Shown: in pieces, positions 1-7,403 of the stretch
Layout: each line of letters opens with the position of its first letter
Numbering within the stretch: position 1 is the first letter of the stretch
Source: CBDESN01 sp965242495
GTDB taxonomy: Bacteria; Pseudomonadota; Alphaproteobacteria; MPNO01
Length of the DNA: 64,000 nucleotides
NCBI GenBank assembly: GCA_965242495.1
Contig: OZ251446.1
Coordinates: 2,542,001 to 2,606,000, forward strand
Direction of reading: 5' to 3'
Program-made: the position numbers and the translations under genes
The notes under the pieces: model-generated
Seen by the model: the letters and a program-made list of their open reading frames with translations, nothing else
What the model was told of the DNA's origin: nothing
Databases searched by the model: none

Positions 1-79
1 CGACCGCGAGCCCGCCGGCCGCGGGCTTCCCTTCGTCGATCGGCGCCACGCGGTTCGAGACGACGACCAGACGGCTCAA
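1..79 (-). CDS. otsA: Trehalose-6-phosphate synthase OtsA, N-terminus only (runs off window)
   Basis: Only the first 26 codons are present. Reading from a TTG at 79-77 gives SRLVVVSNRVAPIDEGKPAA after the initiator, the characteristic start of OtsA (GT20), which joins UDP- or GDP-glucose to glucose-6-phosphate to make trehalose-6-phosphate in the cytoplasm. The TTG overlaps the TGA of the upstream GH15 gene (TTGA), and a GAGGAGG ribosome site lies a few bases before it inside that gene. This supports the unusual start and translational coupling in an otsB-GH15-otsA operon. The remainder of the enzyme lies outside the window. Confidence 0.85.
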   Translation of the reverse strand, partial: MSRLVVVSNRVAPIDEGKPAAGGLAV

Positions 80-1860
80 AACGCCTCCTCCCACGACCGG
101 CTCAACCGCATCGCCGACGAGATCAGCCCGACCATCGAATAGGTCTGGGGAAAATTGCCCCACAACTCCCGCGTGTCGGGGTCCAGGTCCTCCGACAACA
201 GCCCGACGTGGTTGCGGCACGACAGCACGTTCTCGAACAGCCGCCGCGCTTCTTCGTGGCGCCCCAACGCCGAAAGCGCGTCGATGTACCAGAAGGTGCA
301 GATCGTGAACGCCGTCTCCGGCGCGCCGAAATCGTCGGGCGTCCGGTAGCGGAACAGGAAGTCGCCGTAGCGCAGGGTGTTCTCGACCGCGGCGACGGTT
401 CCGGCGAAGCGCGGATCGTCCGCGTCCAGGAACCCGACCTCGTGCAGCAGCAGCAGGCTCGCGTCCGTGTCGTCGCCGCCGAAGCTCTCGGCGAACGCGC
501 CCAGCTCGGCGTTCCACGCCTTCTCCAGGATCACCCCCCGCATCCGCCTGGCGCGGCCCCGCCACAGATCGGCGCGCTCGGCGAGCTCCAGACGGCGCGC
601 GATCTTGGCCAGCCGGTCGCAGGCCGCCCAGCACATCACCGCGGAGAAGGTATGGACCTTGGCGATCGAACGAAATTCCCACAGGCCGGCGTCGGGTTGG
701 TCGAACACCTTCACCGCCTGTTCGCCGATCGCCTCCAGGCGCTCGAAGACGCGGGCGGTGCCGGGATGCACCAGCCGCTGATCGAAGAACATCTGCGTCG
801 CGGCCAGGACCACGCTGCCGTAGACGTCGTTCTGGATATGCTCGAAGGCCTGGTTCCCGACCCGCACCGGCCCCATGGCGCGATAGCCGCTGAGCGCGGT
901 ATCGGCGCGCTCGGTCAGGCGCGCGGCCTGGGTGATGCCGTAGACCGGCTGCAGGTGATCGCTGACGGCCGCGGCGGCGATATTGGCGATGTAGCGGAGG
1001 AACTCCTCCATCGTCCGCGTAGCGCCCAGCCGGTTCAGCGCGTGGACTACGAAATAGGCGTCCCGCAGCCAGCAATAGCGGTAGTCCCAGTTGCGCCCGG
1101 TATCGGGCGCCTCCGGGATCGAGGTGGTCATCGCCGCGACGATCGCGCCGCTCTCCTCGAAACTGCACAGCTTGAGCGTGATCGCGGCGCGGATGACCGC
1201 CTCCTGCCACTCGAACGGAACCGACAGATAGCGCGCCCATTCGCGCCAGTACTCGTCGGTGTTCTCGCGGAAGCTGCGGCCGGCCTCGCCGACCGGCCGG
1301 TCGAACGACTCGTCGGGGCCGAGGATCAGCGTACACGCCTCTTCGAGGACGAACGGTATCTCGTCGAGCACGTAGGTCACCGGCGCATCCGTGGTGAGCC
1401 GCAGCGTCATCGCCGGCATGACGTAGCGGATATGGTTGCTGCCATGGGTGACCTCCGGAACCCGGCTGCCGTAATCGACGGTCGGGCGCAGGCGCACGCG
1501 GATGCGCGGATTGCCCGCGGCGGGGCGGATTTGGCGCACCGCCATGATCGGCCGGTAGGACCGTCCGAACTGCTTGAACCGCGGCGCGAAGTCGGTGATC
1601 TCGACCGCCGAGTCGTGGCTGTCGAACAGGGTGGTCACCAGGATCGCCGAGTTGCGGAGATAGCGTTGCTCGCTGCGCGCGAAGTCGTCGATCGTCACGT
1701 CGAAGAAGCCGCGACCGTCCTCGTCGTCGTCGTTGATCAGGCTGCTGAAGACCGGGTCGCCGTCGAAACGCGGCAGGCACGACCAGACGATCCGGCCCCG
1801 CGAGTCGATCAACGCCGAATAGCTGCAATTGCCGATCACCGCGAGGTCGAGATTGCTCAT
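76..1860 (-). CDS. GH15-family hydrolase (trehalase/glucoamylase-like)
   Basis: A protein of about 594 residues of the glycoside hydrolase 15 family, cytoplasmic (no signal peptide seen). It opens with MSNLDLAVIGNCSYSALID and LPRFDGDPVFSSL, typical of bacterial GH15 proteins, and contains the (alpha/alpha)6 barrel signatures RNWDYRYCWLRDA and QNDVYGSVV. Members hydrolyse alpha-glucosides such as trehalose; the substrate here is inferred from the neighbours. The ATG at 1860 is chosen because it overlaps the otsB stop (ATGA) and begins the conserved region; an upstream ATG at 1953 would add 31 unconserved residues. Genes of this type are often found between otsB and otsA, where they may tune trehalose turnover. 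Confidence 0.88.
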   Translation of the reverse strand: MSNLDLAVIGNCSYSALIDSRGRIVWSCLPRFDGDPVFSSLINDDDEDGRGFFDVTIDDFARSEQRYLRNSAILVTTLFDSHDSAVEITDFAPRFKQFGRSYRPIMAVRQIRPAAGNPRIRVRLRPTVDYGSRVPEVTHGSNHIRYVMPAMTLRLTTDAPVTYVLDEIPFVLEEACTLILGPDESFDRPVGEAGRSFRENTDEYWREWARYLSVPFEWQEAVIRAAITLKLCSFEESGAIVAAMTTSIPEAPDTGRNWDYRYCWLRDAYFVVHALNRLGATRTMEEFLRYIANIAAAAVSDHLQPVYGITQAARLTERADTALSGYRAMGPVRVGNQAFEHIQNDVYGSVVLAATQMFFDQRLVHPGTARVFERLEAIGEQAVKVFDQPDAGLWEFRSIAKVHTFSAVMCWAACDRLAKIARRLELAERADLWRGRARRMRGVILEKAWNAELGAFAESFGGDDTDASLLLLHEVGFLDADDPRFAGTVAAVENTLRYGDFLFRYRTPDDFGAPETAFTICTFWYIDALSALGRHEEARRLFENVLSCRNHVGLLSEDLDPDTRELWGNFPQTYSMVGLISSAMRLSRSWEEAF

Positions 1861-2636
1861 CGGACTTCCCCCGTCATCCGCGCGCATCGACCCGTCCCCG
1901 CCGCGAGATCGTCCAGCCAGGCGTGGAGTTCGGCGACGCTCGCGATGCGCCACCGGGCCGAGCTGCGGTCGGCGTCGCCGACGCGAATGGAATGGCCGCC
2001 CAGGCGGTTGACCGCGGCGAACCCGTCCTCATCGGTCACGTCGTCGCCGACGAAGACGGGCAGGCGGCCGCGAAACGGCGCGCCGGCCATGAACTCGTCC
2101 ACCACGTCGCCCTTGTGGGCGCCGGGCGGGCGGAACTCCAGCACCATCTTGCCGCGTTGCAGGACCAGACGGTCGCGATGCCCGTCGAGCAGCGCGCGGG
2201 CGAACCGGCCGGCCTCGTCCGCCATGCCGGGCGCGCGGCGGAAGTGGAGCGCCACCGTCGGCCCCTTGTCCTCGACCAGAAGGCCCGGGTCCCGGCGGGC
2301 GAAGTCCCGCAGCGCCGCGCCCACCGATTCGATCTCGCGGGTCGGCCCGCCGGGACGGACGACATGGCCCGCGGCGTCGCGGCGCTCCAGCCCGTGCAGC
2401 CCGGCGGCGACGGGGCGCAGCGGCGCGAACAGGCGGTCGAGCGTCTCCAGCGACCGGCCGCTGATGAGGGCCACGGCGCCGCCGAAGCGGCCGCCCAGCG
2501 CGGCCAGGGTCTCGCGCATACCCGGTGCCGGCGCCGCCGCCTCCGGCGTGTCCGCGATCTCGATCAGCGTGCCGTCGACGTCGAGGAACAGCGCCCAGCC
2601 GTCCGCCGGACGGGGAAGCGCGCCGGCGCCTCTCAT
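1857..2636 (-). CDS. otsB: Trehalose-6-phosphate phosphatase OtsB
   Basis: 259 residues, the usual size for OtsB, a HAD-superfamily phosphatase that removes phosphate from trehalose-6-phosphate. The nucleophile motif DVDGT is at residues 19-23, SGR follows about 40 residues later, and the acidic motif GDDVTDEDG lies near residue 199. It is the first gene of the otsB-GH15-otsA operon and overlaps the next gene by 4 bp, which suggests coupled translation. The pathway makes trehalose, a compatible solute, which fits a need for osmotic or desiccation tolerance. Function is confident from motifs and context together. Confidence 0.93.
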   Translation of the reverse strand: MRGAGALPRPADGWALFLDVDGTLIEIADTPEAAAPAPGMRETLAALGGRFGGAVALISGRSLETLDRLFAPLRPVAAGLHGLERRDAAGHVVRPGGPTREIESVGAALRDFARRDPGLLVEDKGPTVALHFRRAPGMADEAGRFARALLDGHRDRLVLQRGKMVLEFRPPGAHKGDVVDEFMAGAPFRGRLPVFVGDDVTDEDGFAAVNRLGGHSIRVGDADRSSARWRIASVAELHAWLDDLAAGTGRCARMTGEVR

Positions 2637-2691
2637 GCCGGTCTCCTCGCGCCGGGGGCGGCGCGCATCGGCGGCGGCGTCTTCTCCGCCG

Positions 2692-3582
2692 TCATTCGGC
2701 GGCGAGATCCAGTCTTCCCATATCGGCCAGCGCCTCGATCACGGCGGTCATCTGTCCGGTCAGGCGCTCGATGCCGGCGGTCCGCTCGATCCTGCGCTCG
2801 TCCATGTAGAGCGCCCGGTTGATCTCGATCTGGAGCGCGTGCACGCCCTCGGCGGGCCGGCCGTAATGGCGCACCGTGTAGCCGCCGGCGAAGGGCTTGT
2901 TGCGCACCACGACGCCGCCCAGCGACCGGAGCGCCGCCTCGACGGTCGCGGTGACGCTCGCGTCGCACGACCTGCCGAATGCGTCGCCGAGCACGAAATC
3001 CGCCCTGTTGCGGCCGGCGTCGGGGTCCCTCGGCCCACCGACCGACGGCATCGAATGACAGTCGATCAGGATGCAGAAGCCGAACGCCTCCCGCGTGCGG
3101 TCGATGCTGGCCTGCAAGGCCGCGTGATAGGGCCGGTAACAGGTCTCGATGCGGCGCATCGCCTCGGCGAAGCGCAGCTTGGCGCGGTAGATCTCCCGGC
3201 CGCTGGCGACGACCTTGGCGATCGTGCCGAGGCCCGCGGCGACCCGGCTCGACTGGGCGTTGGCGTAGCCGGGCAGCGGGTCGGCGAACATCGCCGGGTC
3301 GAGCTCGAACGGCTCGCGGTTCGGGTCGACGAAGGCGCGAGGGAACAGGGCGCGGACCAGCGGCGCCCCATGGGCCGGGGCCGCGGCGAACAGCTCGTCC
3401 ACGAAGCTGTCCTCCGACTGCCGCAGCGTCAGCCGGTCGAGGGCCGAACCGGCGACGAAATCGGGCGGGTAGTCGCTGCCGCTATGCGGCGAGGCGAAGA
3501 CCAGCGGCGCCTCCTGACGCGCCGGCGCGATCACCTCGACGGGCCGCGCCGCCCTGGCGCGGATCCTGGCCAACACCCCCAT
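2692..3582 (-). CDS. N-formylglutamate amidohydrolase family protein
   Basis: About 296 residues. The family (FGase, HutG-like) hydrolyses N-formyl-L-glutamate or related N-acyl amino acids using zinc. Recognised from VFASPHSGSDYP near the N-terminus, SEDSFVDEL, FVDPNREPFELD and DCHSMPS, which carry the expected metal and substrate ligands. The ATG at 3582 has a GAGGAG ribosome site nine bases upstream and starts just before the conserved part; an ATG at 3654 is possible but lacks such a site. No other histidine-degradation gene is near, so a role in histidine use is not supported by context and the true substrate is open. It follows the tRNA region on the opposite strand and precedes otsB. 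Confidence 0.85.
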   Translation of the reverse strand: MGVLARIRARAARPVEVIAPARQEAPLVFASPHSGSDYPPDFVAGSALDRLTLRQSEDSFVDELFAAAPAHGAPLVRALFPRAFVDPNREPFELDPAMFADPLPGYANAQSSRVAAGLGTIAKVVASGREIYRAKLRFAEAMRRIETCYRPYHAALQASIDRTREAFGFCILIDCHSMPSVGGPRDPDAGRNRADFVLGDAFGRSCDASVTATVEAALRSLGGVVVRNKPFAGGYTVRHYGRPAEGVHALQIEINRALYMDERRIERTAGIERLTGQMTAVIEALADMGRLDLAAE

Positions 3583-3851
3583 CCCGCGCAGCTCCTCGCC
3601 CCAGCCGTCGAACATGCGGCCCGGGCGCGGAAGTATTCTGGCCAGCATCCTCATCCCGCGCAGGTCTTAACCCGCATTCTTCGTCCTGTCCATGGCCTGT
3701 TCCCGCCCATGGCCCGCGCGGCGCGCGCGACGGGCCGAATGGACGCCTTCCGACCGCACGACGCCCTCGACGAACGACCCCGCCGCGCATCTTCACGCGC
3801 CGACGGCCAAAGAAGCCCCGTGTCCCATGCGCAGGGAGCCAGGACACGCGC

Positions 3852-3879
3852 TTGCCATCGGCGGCGCTTCGTCTATAAC
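3852..3879 (+). promoter_or_regulatory. Promoter of tRNA-Val
   Basis: TTGCCA (3852-3857), a 16-bp spacer and TATAAC (3874-3879) resemble a sigma70 promoter. The expected start site falls just before the tRNA at 3894, leaving almost no leader, as is common for single tRNA genes. Confidence 0.6.
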
Positions 3880-3893
3880 CTGGGGACGTCGGC

Positions 3894-3968
3894 GGGCGCG
3901 TAGCTCAGCGGGAGAGCACTACGTTGACATCGTAGGGGTCGCTGGTTCGATCCCAGCCGCGCCCACCA
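3894..3968 (+). tRNA. tRNA-Val (anticodon GAC)
   Basis: A complete cloverleaf of 75 nt. Acceptor arm GGGCGCG pairs with CGCGCCC; the D arm is GCTC/GAGC; the anticodon arm CTACG/CGTAG encloses the loop with GAC; the T arm GCTGG/CCAGC carries TTCGATC. The discriminator is A and the CCA end is encoded. It decodes GUC/GUU valine codons. A promoter lies directly upstream and a terminator follows immediately. Confidence 0.97.
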
Positions 3969-3997
3969 CCGGCGCCTGTCGCGCCGCCGGCATTTTT
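3969..3997 (+). terminator. Intrinsic terminator after tRNA-Val
   Basis: Stem CCGGCG (3969-3974) pairs with CGCCGG (3985-3990), followed after CA by five T. It sits directly after the CCA end of the tRNA and just before the promoter of the following repeat element. Confidence 0.65.
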
Positions 3998-4000
3998 CGC

Positions 4001-4029
4001 TTGACACGGGGGAGCGTTTGTGTTACGAT
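4001..4029 (+). promoter_or_regulatory. Strong sigma70-type promoter of element A
   Basis: TTGACA (4001-4006), a 17-bp spacer and TACGAT (4024-4029). The -35 is perfect consensus and the -10 matches at four of six positions. The same arrangement, with the same 17-bp spacing, occurs in the other three copies. It points towards the hairpin at 4059-4087, so the primary product may be a transcript of only about 50 nt. Confidence 0.7.
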
Positions 4030-4058
4030 CCTTCACAGTGGACAGAAGCGACCGGGAG

Positions 4059-4087
4059 CCCCGCTGTCGACCGTCGGCGGGGTTTTT
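4059..4087 (+). terminator. Intrinsic terminator inside element A
   Basis: CCCCGC (4059-4064) pairs with GCGGGG (4077-4082) and is followed by five T (4083-4087). It lies roughly 50 nt after the expected start of the promoter at 4001-4029, defining a possible tiny RNA. Copy D has a matching 8-bp GC stem at the same place. Confidence 0.65.
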
Positions 4088-4599
4088 CGTCGCCCCCGAC
4101 ATGGATGCGCAGGAGCCCGCTCCCTGCAATCGAAGATTGCATCGGCGACGGCGAACCGAACGCGACCTTCCCGCCGGCGCCGGGCCGGACCGGATCGAAG
4201 CCGGGCGGTGCGGAATGGACGGCGGGGCGCGGCGGCAGGCGAAATCGGACGCCGAATCCGCCCTGCTTTTCGCCTGCTTTCGCCCTGCTTCCGACCGGTT
4301 TTCACCCTGCTTTTTCCCTGGTTTTTCGTCGTAACCCATTGGTATGCAACGAAATCGTGAATTTTTCGCCGGCGGAGCGCCCGCCACCCCGCCGCCGCGC
4401 CGTCGCCGACGGGGGAGAACGCGCCGGCCCGGGGCGGGGCCGGCGGCCGGATTTCCGGCAATCGAAGATTGTATTCCATCGTAACGAAATACCGGGACGG
4501 GACGAGGCGCAGCGTCGCGGCCGCCCGTTGGACAATCCGCCGCCGGCCGGGTTAGGCTCGCCGCCCGGCCGCCGGATCGAGCATCGAGGAGCAGCGCAA

Positions 4600-5202
4600 T
4601 TGGACGAACGACCCGACGCGCCCGGCGGGATCGAGGCGTCTCTCGACGCGGCGGGCATCGGACACAACCGGCCCAAGGAGGTCGTGTGGGAGCGCTGGCA
4701 GCGCAAGCGCGTCTTCGTGCGCGCGCTCGAAGGCGCCTACGGCGAGTTGCAGCGCCAGATCTGGGACCAGCCCCGGGTCTACCGCTCCCGGGACCAGGAG
4801 TGGCGCGGCGGGCCGCAGCTGTTCGACAAGGCGATCGTCAACCCGCAGAAGACCGACGTCGCGCAGTCGATCGAGACCCACATCTCGGTCATCGCCCCGG
4901 GCGGCACCGGCCAGCGCCATGGGCACATGAACTCGGCCATCTTCTACGTGCTGCGCGGCAAGGGCTACGACGTCCATGACGGCAAGCGCCACGACTACGA
5001 GGCGGGCGACGTCATGGTGGTCGAGAACGGCTGCGTGCATCAGCACTTCAACGCCAGCGACAGCGAGGATCTGGTGCTCCTGGTGATGAAGGCCAAGCCG
5101 CTGTTCCTGTTCATGCACATGCTGTTCCAGAAGATCGCGAAATTCCCGCCCAAGGAGCCGGTCCCGGGCTGGGAGGACTGGACCCCGCCGGACGACGTCT
5201 GA
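4600..5202 (+). CDS. Cupin-domain protein (possible dioxygenase), first of pair
   Basis: 200 residues, starting at TTG 4600, which has GAGGAG eight bases upstream and begins just before the first recognisable sequence; no ATG is available close by in frame. A single cupin barrel lies in the C-terminal half: GTGQRHGHMNSAIFYVLRG carries the HxH metal ligands, and YEAGDVMVVENGCVHQHFN supplies the second cupin motif with its His. Such proteins bind a metal and act as dioxygenases, isomerases or sensors. It is followed 19 bp later by another cupin gene and an LVIVD-repeat gene, so the three look like one operon for an unidentified catabolic pathway. The substrate cannot be read from the sequence. 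Confidence 0.8.
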   Translation: MDERPDAPGGIEASLDAAGIGHNRPKEVVWERWQRKRVFVRALEGAYGELQRQIWDQPRVYRSRDQEWRGGPQLFDKAIVNPQKTDVAQSIETHISVIAPGGTGQRHGHMNSAIFYVLRGKGYDVHDGKRHDYEAGDVMVVENGCVHQHFNASDSEDLVLLVMKAKPLFLFMHMLFQKIAKFPPKEPVPGWEDWTPPDDV

Positions 5203-5221
5203 GGGGTCGGGGAGGAGGTTC

Positions 5222-5854
5222 ATGGCCGACGAACGGGACCGCGCGCGCCGGAGCGAACGGCGCGCCGACATCTACGCCGACTGGCTGCGCGACTCGGCGG
5301 CGTTCCGCGCCGACTACCGGCGCCGCGTCACCGTCCTCAAAGGCGCCGACATGCCGCTCGAAGACTCGCCCGACGGGCTGCTCAAGCACATGGTGCACGA
5401 GAAACTCAACACCACCGAATGCTGTCTCGACGTCTACATGCAGTTCCTGCCGCCGGGCGGGCGGTCGGGCAAAAGCCGCCGGCTCGCCGAGCAGATCGCC
5501 TATGTCGCGGAGGGTTCGGGCTACGACCTTCACTGGGACGTCGATTTCGAGGTCGACGTCGAGTTCGAGTGGAGCTGGGCGGAAGAACCGCGCCGGTTCG
5601 AATGGAGCCGGGGCGACTTCGTCTTCGTCCCGGCCTACACGATCAAGCAGCACGTCAACGCCGACGCGAATCGGGGGGCGCGGCTGATCGTGATCTCGAA
5701 CCGCATCTTCAAGGCGATGGGTCTCGACTGGATCGAACAGATCGAGAATGCCGAGGGCTATGACGGCGGCCTCGCGACCGAACTGGCCGGGCCGGGCTGG
5801 CGCCCCGATTCGCGCGCCGGCCCCGATTCCCGCGCCGAAGGAGAATCCCCATGA
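5222..5854 (+). CDS. Cupin-domain protein, second of pair
   Basis: 210 residues. The cupin fold is suggested by LNTTECCLDVYMQFLPPGG, IAYVAEGSGYDLHWD and WSRGDFVFVPAYTIKQHVN; the last matches the second cupin motif with a metal-binding His. The acidic stretch around FEVDVEFEWSWAEE is unusual and may be an insertion in the barrel. An AGGAGG-like ribosome site precedes the ATG. Its stop overlaps the start of the LVIVD-repeat gene by 4 bp (ATGA), so the products are probably made together. The weak identity to its upstream neighbour suggests two different subunits or two steps rather than a recent duplication. Function unknown. Confidence 0.78.
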   Translation: MADERDRARRSERRADIYADWLRDSAAFRADYRRRVTVLKGADMPLEDSPDGLLKHMVHEKLNTTECCLDVYMQFLPPGGRSGKSRRLAEQIAYVAEGSGYDLHWDVDFEVDVEFEWSWAEEPRRFEWSRGDFVFVPAYTIKQHVNADANRGARLIVISNRIFKAMGLDWIEQIENAEGYDGGLATELAGPGWRPDSRAGPDSRAEGESP

Positions 5855-6978
5855 GCCAGGCGTCGGGCATCCGCGAAATCGGCTATTTCGACTGCCCGGG
5901 CGGCGGGCAGGTCGTGGTCGACGGAACGACCGCCTATATCGGCCACATCGCCGGACCGGAGGCGACCACCGTCGTCGACGTGAGCGACCCGCGCAATCCC
6001 CGCCAGGTCCATCAGCTGACCTGCCGCCATGCCGGCGCCCACGCCCACAAGGTGCGCGCCCGGAACGGGCTGATGCTCACCAACTACGAGTCGGTCGTCC
6101 CCGCGGGCGACGCCGAGCCGGGCTTCCGCGGCGGGCTCCACGTCTTCGACCTCGCCGACCCGCACAAGCCCGAGCCGATCGCCTTCTGGCCCTGCGACGG
6201 CACCGGCGTCCACCGCTTCACCTTCGACGGCCGCTACGCCTACATCTCGCCCGAGATCGAGGGCTATGACGGCAATATCTGCATGATCCTCGACCTGAAG
6301 GATCCGGCCCGCCCCGAGGAGGTCGGCCGCTGGCACATGCCGGGCCAGTGGATCGCCGGCGGCGAGACGCCCGGCTGGGGGCCGCGCCAGCATCGCTGCC
6401 ATCACCCGATGCGGCTGGACGACCGGCTCTACGTCAGCTACTGGCACGGCGGCTGGGTGATCCTCGACATCTCGGACATGACCAGACCCGAATTCGTCTC
6501 GGGCATGGATTGGAGCCCGCCCTTCCCGTGGCCGACCCACACCTGCCTGCCGATTCCGTTCGAGGTCGCGGGGCGCCGGATCATGCTGGTCGCCGACGAG
6601 GACGTCGCCAAGGCCTACCCGTCCGGCCCGTCCTTCCTGTGGGTCGTGGACATCACCGACGAGGCCCACCCGATGCCGTTCTCCAGCTATCAGGTGGCCG
6701 GCCTCGACGGCGCCCCGACGCCGGCGATGACCGGCTGCCACCAACCGGTCGAGCACGTCCGCGGCTCCGAGATCCCGGTCGCCTGGTTCGCCCAGGGTCT
6801 CCGCGTGATCGACATCGCCGATCCGTTCAACGTCAAGGAGATCGCCCATTACGTCCCCGACCTGCCCGAGGGGTCGCGGCGGGTCTGCAGCAACGACGTG
6901 TTCCAGGACGACCGCGGCCTGATCTACGTCATCGACCGGGTGCGCGGGCTGAACATCGTCGAGCCCGCTTGGTCGTAG
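5851..6978 (+). CDS. LVIVD-repeat beta-propeller protein
   Basis: 375 residues without a clear signal peptide. Repeats of the type TTVVDVSDPRNPRQVHQL, LHVFDLADPHKPEPIAF, ICMILDLKDPARPEEVG and LRVIDIADPFNVKEIAHY mark the LVIVD family, whose blades form a beta-propeller. Several His-rich spots (HAGAHAHK, QHRCHHP, GCHQPVEH) could bind metal, as in related propeller enzymes, but this is inference. It is the last gene of a cupin-cupin-propeller operon, coupled to the second cupin gene by a 4-bp overlap. A shared substrate for the three proteins is likely; its identity is unknown. Confidence 0.8.
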   Translation: MSQASGIREIGYFDCPGGGQVVVDGTTAYIGHIAGPEATTVVDVSDPRNPRQVHQLTCRHAGAHAHKVRARNGLMLTNYESVVPAGDAEPGFRGGLHVFDLADPHKPEPIAFWPCDGTGVHRFTFDGRYAYISPEIEGYDGNICMILDLKDPARPEEVGRWHMPGQWIAGGETPGWGPRQHRCHHPMRLDDRLYVSYWHGGWVILDISDMTRPEFVSGMDWSPPFPWPTHTCLPIPFEVAGRRIMLVADEDVAKAYPSGPSFLWVVDITDEAHPMPFSSYQVAGLDGAPTPAMTGCHQPVEHVRGSEIPVAWFAQGLRVIDIADPFNVKEIAHYVPDLPEGSRRVCSNDVFQDDRGLIYVIDRVRGLNIVEPAWS

Positions 6979-7025
6979 GGCCGGCCCCGCCTCTCCCCGG
7001 CGCGACTCGTGTTCTCAATTTGTGC

Positions 7026-7054
7026 TTGACATTGGGGAGCGTCTGTGCTATGAT
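7026..7054 (+). promoter_or_regulatory. Near-consensus promoter of element B
   Basis: TTGACA-17 bp-TATGAT, the best match to consensus in the family. It points towards the M20 gene, whose ATG is about 350 bp downstream, so it could also serve that gene if transcription is not stopped in the element. Confidence 0.65.
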
Positions 7055-7295
7055 TCCCCAAGATCGTAAAGACGCGACCGGCCCGGCCCTCCGGCCGGAA
7101 AGCGGGAGGGAAGGAGCCGATCCTGCGCTCGCCCGCCACCGGGAAGCGAATTCGCCCGTTTCCGGTCGCGTTTTCGTCCTGCTTTTCGCCTGCTTTCGCC
7201 CTGCTTTCTGCGCGTTTCCGCCCTGGTTTTTCCCTGGTTTTTCGGAGTAACCCATTGAAATACAAAGAAACTGGAAAGTTTTCGCCGGAATCCGC
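7026..7295 (+). repeat. Dispersed promoter/T-tract element, copy B (short)
   Basis: Lies between the LVIVD gene and the M20 amidohydrolase gene. It has the promoter (TTGACA 7026-7031, 17-bp spacer, TATGAT 7049-7054), T-tracts with about 10-13 bp spacing (7158-7242) and the box GTAACCCATTGAAATAC (7246-7262). It lacks both CAATC-type palindromes and the clear hairpin of copies A and D, although a CCGGCC/GGCCGG inverted repeat sits at the same place. The rest of the interval up to 7403 shows no other feature. Confidence 0.7.
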
Positions 7296-7403
7296 CGATG
7301 GCGGCGCCGCCCTTCCGTCCGTTCGCCCGCCCTTGACCCGCCGCCCGGTCTCGCCGACACTGGCCGGCGACCGCAACACCGCCGGGTGAGCCCCGGGCGA
7401 GCC

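Larger units (their letters stand above)
4001..4475 (+). repeat. Dispersed promoter/T-tract element, copy A (full)
   Basis: One of four related intergenic elements in this window, filling the stretch between tRNA-Val and the cupin operon. In order: a promoter (4001-4029); a GC hairpin with five T (4059-4087); a perfect palindrome TGCAATC-GAA-GATTGCA (4125-4141); a variable GC-rich part; T-tracts at 10-12 bp spacing (4261-4326); the box GTAACCCATTGGTATGCAAC with following GAAATC (4331-4356); a second variable part; and a second CAATCGAAGATTG palindrome (about 4458-4472). Copy D has the same parts in the same order. No protein-coding gene fits. Its function is unknown to me. Confidence 0.75.

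Noticed and set aside
208..3903. 1231-residue open frame opposite the trehalose genes
   Set aside because: Antisense to otsB, GH15 and the N-formylglutamate hydrolase gene; no motif.
3894..4475. Genomic island integrated at tRNA-Val
   Set aside because: No integrase gene and no repeat of the tRNA 3' end seen downstream in the window; the adjacent element also occurs away from tRNA genes.
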